Assembly (NCBI RefSeq): GCF_000144695.1
Contig: NC_014378.1
Location: forward strand, 1,214,781-1,278,780
From: Acetohalobium arabaticum DSM 5501
GTDB lineage: Bacteria > Bacillota > Halanaerobiia > Halobacteroidales > Acetohalobiaceae
Reading direction: 5' to 3'
Length of the DNA stretch: 64,000 nt
A program made the translations under genes and the position numbers. A model generated the notes under the pieces. It ran no database searches and was not told the origin of the DNA. It saw only the letters and a program-made list of their open reading frames with translations. The first letter of the stretch is position 1. Each line of letters begins with the position of its first letter. Shown here piece after piece: positions 7,971 through 16,191 of this stretch.

Positions 7971-8117
7971 GTAGAAAAATTAGTTTCAGTAGATGGTGGT
8001 ACAACATTTGTAGATGCTGATACTCCTCCTGGGTTATTTATCGAGCAAGGAACTGATCCACAATTCAGGTATATCCTAACAAATAATGGAACTGAATCTA
8101 TTACTATATACTGTTAA
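7971..8117 (+). pseudogene. Stranded fragment of a DUF11-type repeat
   Basis: Downstream of the terminator, one frame reads VEKLVSVDGGTTFVDADTPP, then PQFRYILTNNGTESITIYC and a stop. This is about 48 residues of the same repeat type as the 969-residue protein. It has no start codon and no SD. It looks like the remnant of a longer C-terminus or of a deleted paralogue. Confidence 0.65.
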
Positions 8118-8189
8118 TTATAGGTGATGTTTTGAATGACAAGCTTAGATGATTGACAACCTTGTCTAAGTTCTGTCATAGTTGTCAAT

Positions 8190-8369
8190 TTAACCGCCGA
8201 GATCGATATTATCAATCTCTTCATCCTCCAAATCTTCATCGCCTTCAGTAACTGACTCCATATTTCTATCATCAAATTCTTCATTTAATTCCTCTAGTCT
8301 GTTTTCTTCATCATCTTTTTTATTCTTAATATTTTTCATCTCAGGCTGTTCATTTTTATCTTTTGTCAT
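8190..8369 (-). CDS. Small acidic protein, 59 residues
   Basis: An ATG at 8369 with a perfect GGAGGTG SD (8375-8381) opens a 59-residue frame beginning MTKDKNEQPEMKN and ending NIDLGG. Over a third of the residues are Asp or Glu, with a Lys-rich patch near the start. There are no cysteines and no membrane segment. The strong SD and clean length argue that it is real. Highly acidic small proteins occur in spores and in halophile-related bacteria, but no family is recognised. Confidence 0.55.
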   Translation of the reverse strand: MTKDKNEQPEMKNIKNKKDDEENRLEELNEEFDDRNMESVTEGDEDLEDEEIDNIDLGG

Positions 8370-8489
8370 TTTTTCACCTCCAAAAATTAGTATGTAAGTA
8401 ACGAAGCAAAAAATGTTAGAACTTATTGGAAATCCTTGAGATTAATTTTAAGGTTCGATACCTTTGTATTCCTGAAATAATTCGTCAAA

Positions 8490-8575
8490 TTAGGGATAAT
8501 GGGGTTGCCTGTTAAGCAGGCGGAGACTTAATTACCATACTTCTTTTGAAGCCTCCGTTGCTTGTTTCGGAGGTG
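8490..8575. other. Structured non-coding segment
   Basis: Two GC-rich hairpins stand out from AT-rich surroundings: GCCTG-TTAAG-CAGGC (8507-8521) and CCTCCG with CGGAGG (8552-8573). It lies about 90 bp upstream of the LolA-like gene. Motifs of SAM, TPP, lysine, cobalamin, c-di-GMP and T-box leaders were looked for and not found, and a tRNA fold does not fit. It could be an unassigned leader RNA or a mobile-element scar. Confidence 0.3.
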
Positions 8576-8661
8576 GTTCACGAGTATTGATTAACTATGG
8601 ATTATTGGATATAATAAAGGTATATAAGTAATTAATAGTAATGGAATAGGAGGTGATAGAT

Positions 8662-9420
8662 ATGAAGAATAGGTTAATTATTTCATTAATACTTATAGGT
8701 TTACTTTTTGGAATTATAACTTTTACTACGGCAGCTAATCTTAATGGAGATGAGGTATTAACCAAAATTAAAGAGGCCAATAATGCTAAATCAGTAAAGC
8801 TGACAGCTAAAATGGAATCATATGATGCTAATGGCGATAAAATGGAACACAAATTAAAGTGGATAAGCAAAAATGGAAGGGTTGATAAATCATTAATTAG
8901 ATTATTGGCTCCAGCTAATTTAAAAGATACTGCTTTTTTAACTAAAAATAAAAACAACAGTAGAGATATGTATCTTTATTTATCAGAGCTAGAATCTTCA
9001 ACAAAGCTTACTGGTAGACAACAGAATAGTAGCTTTCTGGAAACAAATTTTAGCTATCGAGACTTAGCTACCTTAAATGATCAAGATTACAAACAAGACT
9101 ACCGAGCTATTATACTAAGGGAGAATTCTCAGGAATTCTTATTACAGATAATACCGATTGAGGCTGATATTAATTATAATTATGGTAAGATGTGGGTAGC
9201 AAAGAAGAACTGGTATCCGGTTAAGATTGAATTCTATAATGAAGAAGGAAAGTTATATAAGGTATTGAGAAATAAGAAGTTAAAGAAGATAAATGGTTAC
9301 TGGAGAGCACAACAAATAGTGATGGAGAATCATCAAACCGGAAGCAAGTCTATTCTTTATGTAGATAAGATAGATTATGACCAAAGGATTGATGATAAAT
9401 TATTTCAGGTAAATAATTAG
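8662..9420 (+). CDS. LolA-like outer-membrane lipoprotein-sorting protein
   Basis: The ATG at 8662 sits 7 bp behind AGGAGGT. A GTG at 8653 overlaps that SD and is rejected. The 252-residue product has a Sec signal peptide (MKNRLIISLILIGLLFGIIT, cut near TTAA) and then a LolA/RseB-like half-barrel domain (VKLTAKMESYDANGDK, YLSELESSTKL, IIPIEADINYNYGKMWV). Members of this family escort lipoproteins or sit beside RND exporters. It heads a set with an outer-membrane-type protein and an MMPL exporter, and this order supports an envelope-export role in a diderm cell. Confidence 0.75.
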   Translation: MKNRLIISLILIGLLFGIITFTTAANLNGDEVLTKIKEANNAKSVKLTAKMESYDANGDKMEHKLKWISKNGRVDKSLIRLLAPANLKDTAFLTKNKNNSRDMYLYLSELESSTKLTGRQQNSSFLETNFSYRDLATLNDQDYKQDYRAIILRENSQEFLLQIIPIEADINYNYGKMWVAKKNWYPVKIEFYNEEGKLYKVLRNKKLKKINGYWRAQQIVMENHQTGSKSILYVDKIDYDQRIDDKLFQVNN

Positions 9421-9451
9421 AGTTAAATTATAAATTAATAATTTTAATACG

Positions 9452-9481
9452 GCATTTCCTGAACCTAGGAAGTGCTTTTTT
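9452..9481 (+). terminator. Intrinsic terminator between lolA-like gene and next gene
   Basis: GCATTTCCT pairs with AGGAAGTGC (one G-U) over a 6-nt loop and is followed by six T. It is only 4 bp before the next SD, so the 9499 gene is either expressed by read-through or uses its own promoter. Confidence 0.7.
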
Positions 9482-9498
9482 ATGAAGGAGGAGATGGA

Positions 9499-10920
9499 AT
9501 GAAGAAATATATAAAGTGTTTTACGGTATTAATAATAGTAGTATTATTAAATTTGATATTCATGGGAGGAGCTTATGGAACTGAGGCTGAAGCTGAATCA
9601 AAGTCAGATGTGAAAGTAGTAAAAGATAAGAGTTTTTTTGGTGAAATGGTTAATAAAGTTAAAGGTTATTATACTATTGATGAAGAGACAGAAGAGAAGC
9701 ATGTTCCTTTTGTTTATTATGTAAATGAAGCTGGATTAATGGTCGGGGACTTTTATTATAATACGGATTTATTTGACAACCAGACAAAATTAATTTCAGC
9801 TAGTATGTATTCACCGACTAAAGAAACCTTTACTTCTTTTACTAATGTAAAGGATTATCCTCTATCAGACAAGTGTAGCTTGGGCGGAGACCTTAAGATA
9901 ATTAAATATAATGAGATTAAGAATAGTGCTTTAGGTAATGATAGTTCTGATGAAGAGATTCCAGAATCTACTCTTGATGTTATAGATTCATTTAAAGATT
10001 TAAGTCCCACTAGTCAGCAGAGGGTTGAGGATGCACTTATTGCTACTTTGGATGATTCTGATGATATTGATCCAAAAGAATCTTTAGAAACTGACAAAGA
10101 AGAAAAAGTATATTCAAGCTTATTAAATGAAGCTCAAACAAACGGAGATAAAATGGATGGATATCAATTGTATCATGGCTGGAATAATAGTATCACAATT
10201 GATTTAACTTATAAAATTAATGAAACTAATGACATTGTAACTGCCTATACATATGAAGAACTAGAAAGTCAAGTTACGGATTATAAGTCTGATACTATCT
10301 CTTTAGCTTGGGAGAATGAGGAGATTGACCGCAAGAATAATCCCCGGCAGGGACATAAGTTGATTACCAAAGTAGAGAAGAGTCTAGATTGGTTAGGCCA
10401 TGACAGCGAAAATAGTTGGGATTATACTAAGTATACTTTAGATGCTCGAAAATACTTACCTGTCTTCGAGGAATCCACATTAGCATTTAGATTTAGAACA
10501 CAGAGTACTACAGGAGAAGAAGTTAAAGATCAAGAAAGGACCTTTTTAAATATGTTATCTGGAGATTCCAATCCTGAAGTTACTACCTATGCTCCATTCT
10601 TTGATATGTCACTATTAGGCGATCTAAATACCATGAAGGGTTATAATTACTACCGTTTCTATGATAATAACTCTGTTCTCTATCAGACAGAGCTAAGATT
10701 TCCCCTGGATAATATCTTACCTAGACTGCAGGGGAATATATTTGCTGAAGCTGGGCGGGTAAGTAGTGACTTTGATCAAGAATTATTTACTGAAGACATG
10801 CATTACTCCGGCGGCTTTGGAGTTAGGTACTTTTTCAATCAGGATGTAGTTGTACGGACAGATGTTGGGTTTTCTGACGAGGGTACTAAAATGAGAATGA
10901 ATATAGGTCAGACTTTCTAA
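9499..10920 (+). CDS. Putative outer-membrane beta-barrel protein
   Basis: The start ATG at 9499 follows AAGGAGGAG. The 473-residue product has a signal peptide (MKKYIKCFTVLIIVVLLNLI, then FMGGAYG). The mature part is rich in alternating aromatic/polar strands, and the C-terminus (FNQDVVVRTDVGFSDEGTKM to IGQTF) ends in Phe, as outer-membrane barrels do for BAM recognition. An acidic helical insertion lies around residues 150-220. It lies between LolA-like and RND genes, suggesting the outer-membrane partner of that exporter. No precise family is recognised. Confidence 0.6.
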   Translation: MKKYIKCFTVLIIVVLLNLIFMGGAYGTEAEAESKSDVKVVKDKSFFGEMVNKVKGYYTIDEETEEKHVPFVYYVNEAGLMVGDFYYNTDLFDNQTKLISASMYSPTKETFTSFTNVKDYPLSDKCSLGGDLKIIKYNEIKNSALGNDSSDEEIPESTLDVIDSFKDLSPTSQQRVEDALIATLDDSDDIDPKESLETDKEEKVYSSLLNEAQTNGDKMDGYQLYHGWNNSITIDLTYKINETNDIVTAYTYEELESQVTDYKSDTISLAWENEEIDRKNNPRQGHKLITKVEKSLDWLGHDSENSWDYTKYTLDARKYLPVFEESTLAFRFRTQSTTGEEVKDQERTFLNMLSGDSNPEVTTYAPFFDMSLLGDLNTMKGYNYYRFYDNNSVLYQTELRFPLDNILPRLQGNIFAEAGRVSSDFDQELFTEDMHYSGGFGVRYFFNQDVVVRTDVGFSDEGTKMRMNIGQTF

Positions 10921-10944
10921 AAAATTAAAGCTAAGGATTATATT

Positions 10945-10996
10945 TTCCCTCCAAATCTGGAATGATATAGGTAGTCATTCACAGGTAGGGAGGGAA
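10945..10996 (+). promoter_or_regulatory. Hairpin masking the ribosome-binding site of the RND gene
   Basis: TTCCCTCC (10945-10952) is complementary to GGAGGGAA (10989-10996), which contains the whole SD of the next gene. Inside, CTG plus GAATGA pair with TCATTC plus CAG with a one-base bulge, giving one long stem-loop. Translation of the exporter should be low unless the stem is opened. The tail has no T run, so it is not a plain terminator. Confidence 0.6.
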
Positions 10997-11000
10997 TAAT

Positions 11001-13271
11001 ATTTTAGATAAAGTAATTAATCTATCTCTTCGCTTTCCTAAAATAGTTATTATTATCTTTTTGCTGATAACTTTCTTTTTTGCATTCCAGATTCCTCAAA
11101 TAGAAATTAATACTGCCTTGCAGAGCAATATAGCTAAGAATATGCCGGCTAGAGTAAAGTTGGATAAAATAAAAGAAATATTCGGCGGTACAGAATTTAT
11201 AATAATTAGTTTAACGGCTGATGATGTATTAAATTTATCCACTTTGAAGAAAGTAAAAAAATTAGAAGAAAATTTAAAGGAATTAAAACAAATAAAGAAA
11301 GTAAAGAGCCCTTTTAGTATGCATTCAATAACAGGAAAGAATAATAATTTAATTATTGATGATCTTATTAAGAAAATACCAGAAACTACTAGTAAGAAAC
11401 AACAATTAAGACAAAAGATTAAGAATAATAACTTGGTTTATGGTAATCTAATTGCGAAGGATTTCAAAGCAGTTGCAGTAGTTGGATATTTACAGAAAGA
11501 TTCCGATGATCAACTGTTGCTTAAAAAATTAAATAAGATAATTGATAAATCATCTGAGGATGAAAGGATATATTTAGCTGGAATGCCGGTTATTAGGGCT
11601 AAGATTGCTTCTAATATCATTTATGACATAAAGAGGTTTATGCCTAGCGGTTTATTAATAGTCTTAGTTTTTCTGTATCTATGTTTTAAACAGCTGCGGG
11701 GAATTATTCTCCCCTTTATTGTAGCAGTAATGTCGATTATAGTGTCAATAGGGTTAGCATCACTGCTGAATTGGAAGATACATCTAATTACAGTTATTTT
11801 ACCGGTAGCTTTAATGGCAATTACTAATGACTATGGAATCCATATTATTGCTTACTATCAAGAAGAAAATTATCAACAAAGATCAATTAATGAAGTAGAG
11901 TTATCACGGTTAGTGGTAAGAAATTTAAGCCGGCCGATTATTGCTACGGGAATAACGACAATAATAGGGTTATTATGTCTCTTAGCCCATATTATCGTTC
12001 CGGCTCAGCAGTTAGGTGTTTTAGCAGCAGTTGGAATTGGATTTGCATTGTTAGCAAGTATATTATTTATGCCGGCAGTCTTGTCTTTGCTTTCTAAACC
12101 GAAACCTGTTAAGATAACTGAGAAGAATAATAACTCTCGTTCTATGGAAAAAATGTTATTTGGAATCTCTGATTTTGTTACCAGCTATCCGAAAAAGATA
12201 ATTACTGCTTTTCTGTTAGTTATAATCTTAGTTTCTTCTGGAATCTGTCTGCTTAAAGTAGATACAAATCCTATCAATTATTTTAGTCGGAATTCCCAAA
12301 TAGTTAAATCAAATAATATAATCAATAAGTACTTTGGGGGAACAAGCACTATTTCTATAGTTGCCAAAGGGGATATTGAGGATCCAGCAGTAATGAAGAA
12401 GATAGCTAAATTAGAAGAGAGGCTCAAAGAATATAAAAAAGTCGATCAAGTAACAGCTATTTCCAATGTAATGCGAAATATTAATCTAGAACTACATAAT
12501 AAAAATGAGAAATTTGCAAGAGTACCTACAACTCGAAATGCAATCTCACAATACTTTCTACTTTATTCAATGTCTGAAGAATCAACAGAATTAGTTGATT
12601 TTGAACGAAGACATGCCCTAATTAGAGCTAGAATTAAGACCAATAGTACAACTGAAATTAATAAAATAGTAGATTCTATTAATAAAAATATTGATAATTC
12701 CAATCAGTCATCTTTTGTCTTTATAGGTGGAATTGGAGATTTACTAGCAGAATTGGTTGATTCAGTAGTGAAAGGACAGGTTTTTAGTTTGACTCTTTCG
12801 GTAATCAGTGTAGCATTGATTGTAATATATCTGTTTAGTTCTCTTACAGCTGGAGTAATAGCCATTTTACCTCTAACTTTAGCAATAGTAACTCTCTTTG
12901 GTTTAATGGGATACTTTGGAATTGAGTTGAATATGATTACAGCATTATTATCTTCAATTATGATTGGGGTAGGAGTTGATTATACAATTCACTTTTTATG
13001 GCGGTATCGAAAGGAAAAAAAGAATAGAGACTCTAAAGCTGCTGTAAAGAAGACATTGATGACAACAGGAAGAGGAATTATTTTTAATGCATTATCAGTG
13101 ATTGTAGGTTTTGTTATCTTATTGGGATCAAACTTTTTGCCGGTTAAGTTCTTTGGATTCTTAGTAATAATCTCAATTAGTGGTTGTTTAATTGGATCTT
13201 TAATTCTCCTGCCGGCAGTCTGTATTATCTTTGAACCTGAATTTTTAGAATCATCAATAGCTGATAGTTAA
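11001..13271 (+). CDS. RND/MMPL-family exporter, apparent ATT start
   Basis: The protein has the two-fold RND layout: TM1, a large loop, a bundle of TMs (about residues 215-345), a second TM (about 400) and loop, then a final bundle (about 600-745). It resembles MMPL/HpnN-type lipid or lipoprotein exporters. The only ATG/GTG/TTG that keeps the frame is TTG 11061, which has no SD and cuts into TM1. An in-frame stop lies at 10986. Between them, ATT at 11001 stands 6 bp behind GGGAGGG and gives a sensible N-terminus (LDKVINLSLRFPKIV). It likely works with the two upstream envelope genes. Confidence 0.75.
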   Translation: MLDKVINLSLRFPKIVIIIFLLITFFFAFQIPQIEINTALQSNIAKNMPARVKLDKIKEIFGGTEFIIISLTADDVLNLSTLKKVKKLEENLKELKQIKKVKSPFSMHSITGKNNNLIIDDLIKKIPETTSKKQQLRQKIKNNNLVYGNLIAKDFKAVAVVGYLQKDSDDQLLLKKLNKIIDKSSEDERIYLAGMPVIRAKIASNIIYDIKRFMPSGLLIVLVFLYLCFKQLRGIILPFIVAVMSIIVSIGLASLLNWKIHLITVILPVALMAITNDYGIHIIAYYQEENYQQRSINEVELSRLVVRNLSRPIIATGITTIIGLLCLLAHIIVPAQQLGVLAAVGIGFALLASILFMPAVLSLLSKPKPVKITEKNNNSRSMEKMLFGISDFVTSYPKKIITAFLLVIILVSSGICLLKVDTNPINYFSRNSQIVKSNNIINKYFGGTSTISIVAKGDIEDPAVMKKIAKLEERLKEYKKVDQVTAISNVMRNINLELHNKNEKFARVPTTRNAISQYFLLYSMSEESTELVDFERRHALIRARIKTNSTTEINKIVDSINKNIDNSNQSSFVFIGGIGDLLAELVDSVVKGQVFSLTLSVISVALIVIYLFSSLTAGVIAILPLTLAIVTLFGLMGYFGIELNMITALLSSIMIGVGVDYTIHFLWRYRKEKKNRDSKAAVKKTLMTTGRGIIFNALSVIVGFVILLGSNFLPVKFFGFLVIISISGCLIGSLILLPAVCIIFEPEFLESSIADS

Positions 13272-13293
13272 AAAAGATATAAACTTTTAAAAG

Positions 13294-13875
13294 TTAAGCT
13301 GGAATAGCAAAAAAGAAGAGTTCATTATAAAGAATCATCTTTTTATATTTAGCAATAGGATTGACTTTATAATACTGATTCTGGAATAATTTGAAGTATT
13401 GATTCGGATTACGAATGTAATCTCCATTATCCATTATCTTCATAAAGTAGTTATTAAGATAAGAGTTAGAAAAAAAGCAGGGTTCAATGACAATAATTTT
13501 ACCAGTAGATTTTAATATCTGATGAAATTGCTGAAGAATATCTCTTAACTCGTCTGATGGAATATGATGTAGAACAGCTATCATGAGAATATAATCAAAG
13601 GAATTAGCTTCAAAATCTAACTTACTTTTATCTAAAGTTTGAAAATCATAATCAGAATACAGCTGTTGAGCATATTTTATTCTTTCTTGATCCGGGTCTA
13701 TACCTAGATAATCTTCTGGATTAAAGATAGAACTAGTAGAACCTATTCCACAGCCAAAATCTAATACATCTTTATTTTTAAGAATAAAGTTTTCTTTAAG
13801 TAAATCATTAATGTATATATTAGTTAACCATTCAGGTCTAACAAGCCAATTATATAACTTAGGCGGTAACTGCAT
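13294..13875 (-). CDS. Class I SAM-dependent methyltransferase
   Basis: The 193-residue protein carries motif I VLDFGCGIGS (about residues 37-46), the acidic end of strand 2 (YLGIDPD) and post-motif sequences YILMIAVLHHIP and GKIIVIEP, all typical of small-molecule or lipid methyltransferases (Methyltransf_11/25). The substrate is unknown. The GGAGG lies 16 bp before the ATG, longer than usual, so the start may be slightly off, but no other start codon is in frame. It is convergent with the RND gene. Confidence 0.75.
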   Translation of the reverse strand: MQLPPKLYNWLVRPEWLTNIYINDLLKENFILKNKDVLDFGCGIGSTSSIFNPEDYLGIDPDQERIKYAQQLYSDYDFQTLDKSKLDFEANSFDYILMIAVLHHIPSDELRDILQQFHQILKSTGKIIVIEPCFFSNSYLNNYFMKIMDNGDYIRNPNQYFKLFQNQYYKVNPIAKYKKMILYNELFFFAIPA

Positions 13876-14086
13876 GGTATTTAATAATTTACCTCCTTAT
13901 CATTCTCTTAATTTATCTTTAAAGTTACCAATTGTCACGGCATATATTCTTGTTTATGAAGTATAATCAAATAACAAAACTGAAACATTATAAATAATAG
14001 CTAAAATCAAATTTTAAAAAAGTTAGTATTATATTTAGCACTAGGAAGTAAAGTAATGAATTTTTTTAATATTATCTGGATAAAGT

Positions 14087-14116
14087 TCTATAATGTATTT
14101 TATTTTACATTATAGA
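14087..14116. promoter_or_regulatory. Perfect 11-bp inverted repeat upstream of ykuS
   Basis: TCTATAATGTA (14087-14097) and TACATTATAGA (14106-14116) flank an 8-bp AT spacer, 58 bp before the ykuS start. It could be an operator. It is AT-only at the loop and lacks a T tract, so a terminator is less likely. The bound factor is unknown. The stretch 13876-14086 shows no gene. Confidence 0.35.
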
Positions 14117-14173
14117 GCAAAATATTAATGATGATCTTTAAATTAATATATTTACTTAAAGAGGTGATAAAAA

Positions 14174-14419
14174 ATGGCACGTAAAATTTCAGTAGCTGTC
14201 GAAGATGATTTGAGCAATGTAAGCCAGGAGTTAGAACGAAGAGGATATGAAGTAATGGATTTAGAAGAAGATAATCTTCAAAAAGTTGATGCAATTGTTA
14301 TTAGCGGTGAAGACAAAAATGTAATGAATATGTCGGATATTAAGAATGAAGCATCGGTTATTAATGCTGATGGACTTTCTGCTGTTGAAGTAAGTGAAGA
14401 ACTACAGAATAGAATATAG
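14174..14419 (+). CDS. ykuS: YkuS family (UPF0180) protein
   Basis: The 81-residue protein matches the YkuS/UPF0180 pattern: ISVAVEDDLSNV, RRGYEVMDL, then AIVISGEDKNVMNMSDI and VINADGLSAVEV. The fold resembles a small response-regulator or DRTGG-like domain. The biochemical role is unknown in all members. It starts at ATG with AGAGGTGAT upstream and is 14 bp from the next gene, so the two are co-transcribed. Confidence 0.8.
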   Translation: MARKISVAVEDDLSNVSQELERRGYEVMDLEEDNLQKVDAIVISGEDKNVMNMSDIKNEASVINADGLSAVEVSEELQNRI

Positions 14420-14433
14420 AGGAGGAATTAATT

Positions 14434-14691
14434 TTGAAAACTTCTAATGTAATGGCAATCTTAATTGATAAGCGGACCAATTCAGCTCCTAAAGTACAAG
14501 AGATACTTACTACCTACGGCAGTATTATAGAAACAAGATTAGGAATTCACGAAACTGATGACAGCCAAGAAGAAGGTTTAATCTTATTAGTGCTACGTGA
14601 TGATAAGGAAGAAATTTCTAATTTAGCAGATGAGTTAAAAGAAGTTACTGGAGTGAAGGTAAATACTATGGAGCTAAAATTTCATGAATAG
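14434..14691 (+). CDS. ACT-like protein, TM1266 type
   Basis: The 85-residue protein starts at TTG behind GAGGAGG. Its pattern (VMAILIDKRTNSAPKVQEIL, YGSIIETRLGIHE, GLILLVLRDD, VTGVKVNTMELKF) is the ferredoxin-like ACT fold of TM1266-type proteins, annotated as putative regulators of iron-only hydrogenase systems. That role is an old annotation rather than demonstrated fact. It is in an operon with ykuS, and no hydrogenase genes are in the window. Confidence 0.6.
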   Translation: MKTSNVMAILIDKRTNSAPKVQEILTTYGSIIETRLGIHETDDSQEEGLILLVLRDDKEEISNLADELKEVTGVKVNTMELKFHE

Positions 14692-14696
14692 GCCAA

Positions 14697-14725
14697 TTGA
14701 CATTATTACTAAAATATGTTATCAT
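14697..14725 (+). promoter_or_regulatory. Sigma-A promoter of the met operon
   Basis: TTGACA (14697-14702), a 17-bp spacer and TATCAT (14720-14725) lie just upstream of the SAM riboswitch. The -35 box touches the end of the preceding gene. Confidence 0.75.
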
Positions 14726-14753
14726 TACTTAAGAATCAAATAATTATGTATTA

Positions 14754-14873
14754 CTCTCTTATCAAGAGTGGTGGAGGGACTGGCCCGATGAAGCCCGGCA
14801 ACCATCCTTGGCTATAGCCAGGGAAGTGGTGCCAACTCCTGCAATGTTGCAATGACATTGAAAGATAAGAGAG
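14754..14873 (+). promoter_or_regulatory. SAM-I (S-box) riboswitch
   Basis: P1 is formed by CTCTCTTATC (14754-14763) and GATAAGAGAG (14864-14873). Between them are the S-box signatures: AGAGTGGTGGAGGGACTGGC, CCGATGAAGCCCGGCAACC and AGTGGTGCCAACTCC. With SAM bound, the terminator at 14891 should form and switch off metY-metX. This is a textbook member of the class. Confidence 0.95.
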
Positions 14874-14890
14874 GTGGAGATCTAGCGATT

Positions 14891-14927
14891 AAAGCCTCTT
14901 CTTATCTAAGAAGAGGCTTTTTAATTT
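14891..14927 (+). terminator. Riboswitch-controlled terminator
   Basis: A perfect 14-bp stem (14891-14904 with 14907-14920) followed by a T-rich tail is placed directly after the SAM aptamer. It is the expression platform of the riboswitch. Confidence 0.9.
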
Positions 14928-14963
14928 TTAGTAGAATTCAAATTAAGAAATGGAGGAATAAAA

Positions 14964-16160
14964 ATGACAGAAGAGAAGAAAGAGAAGCTAGGATTTGATA
15001 CGCTATCTGTTCATGCAGGTTACGAGCCAGAACCAACTACTGGTTCGCGGGCAGTGCCTATCTATCAGACAACATCTTATGTATTCGATGATGCTGAGCA
15101 TGCTGCAAATTTATTTGCTCAGGAGGAAGAAGGGAATATCTATACTAGATTGAGTAATCCAACTAATGCAGTATTTGAGAAGAGAGTAGCAGCTTTAGAA
15201 GGAGGAGAAGCCGGTTTAGCTATAGCTTCAGGTATGGCAGCTATAAATTTAACTGTTTTAACGCTGTTAGAAGCTGGTGATGAGATTGTTGCTTCGAGAT
15301 CTATCTATGGTGGTACATTCCATTTATTTACGGAAACACTACCTAAATACGAAATCGAGACTACCTTTGTTGCTCCAGATGACTTAGCAGAATGGGAAGC
15401 AGCAATTACGGAAGATACAAAAATCATCTATTTAGAGTCACCAGGTAATCCACTATTAGATTTAGTTGATATTGAAGCAGTGGCTGAGATTGCTCATAAA
15501 CATGATATCAAGGTAGTTGTTGATAATACCTTCAATACTCCTTATCTGTCTCAGCCTTTAAGCTTGGGTGCAGATATTGTTCTGCATTCGGCAACAAAAT
15601 ACATCGGCGGTCACGGAAGTTCAATAGGCGGTATTGTTGTTGGGCCTAAAGATTTGATTGATCAGATGAGAAGTGAAGGTTATAGAGATACTGGCCCAGC
15701 ATTGAGTCCAATGAATTCCTGGTTATTTATTCAGGGATTAGAAACCCTTTCTTTACGAATGGAGAAACACTGTGAGAATGCCCAAAAGATAGCAGAATGG
15801 TTAGAAGAGCATCCTAAAGTAGACTGGGTACGTTATCCTGGACTTGAAAGTCATCCACATCATGAATTGGCTAAAAAACAGCAAAGAAGCTTTGGCGGAA
15901 TGATCTGTTTTGAAGTTAAAGGTGGCTTAGAGGCAGGTAAACAGCTGATTAATAATGTGAAGTTATGTTCGTTATTGGCTAATATAGGCGATACTAGAAC
16001 TTTAATTATTCATCCGGCTTCTACAACTCATGAACAGTTATCCAAAGAAGACCAACAAGCAGCCGGTATTACAGAAGGATTGATTAGATTATCAGTAGGT
16101 ATTGAGAATGTAGAAGATATTATTGCTGATCTAAAGCAGGCTTTTTCTAAGCTGGATTAA
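14964..16160 (+). CDS. metY: O-acetylhomoserine sulfhydrylase / cystathionine-gamma-synthase family enzyme
   Basis: The 398-residue PLP enzyme has the signature start FDTLSVHAGYEPEPTTGSRA with PIYQTTSYVFDD, the phosphate-binding SGMAAI, and the PLP lysine in SATKYIGGHG (Lys212). The sequence is closest to OAH sulfhydrylases, which make homocysteine from O-acetylhomoserine and sulfide. It is shorter than the classical 420-430 residues, so related gamma-lyase activity cannot be excluded. The adjacent acetyltransferase, 31 bp downstream, and the SAM riboswitch support a direct-sulfhydrylation methionine pathway. Confidence 0.85.
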   Translation: MTEEKKEKLGFDTLSVHAGYEPEPTTGSRAVPIYQTTSYVFDDAEHAANLFAQEEEGNIYTRLSNPTNAVFEKRVAALEGGEAGLAIASGMAAINLTVLTLLEAGDEIVASRSIYGGTFHLFTETLPKYEIETTFVAPDDLAEWEAAITEDTKIIYLESPGNPLLDLVDIEAVAEIAHKHDIKVVVDNTFNTPYLSQPLSLGADIVLHSATKYIGGHGSSIGGIVVGPKDLIDQMRSEGYRDTGPALSPMNSWLFIQGLETLSLRMEKHCENAQKIAEWLEEHPKVDWVRYPGLESHPHHELAKKQQRSFGGMICFEVKGGLEAGKQLINNVKLCSLLANIGDTRTLIIHPASTTHEQLSKEDQQAAGITEGLIRLSVGIENVEDIIADLKQAFSKLD

Positions 16161-16191
16161 TTGATTCTAAACTAAGAAAGGAGGGAGTAGG

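Noticed and set aside
8490-8580. tRNA-like stretch with an anticodon-like GTTAA and a GGTTCACGA segment
   Set aside because: Acceptor and D arms cannot be formed, and the anticodon stem would have a 5-nt loop. The similarity is local.
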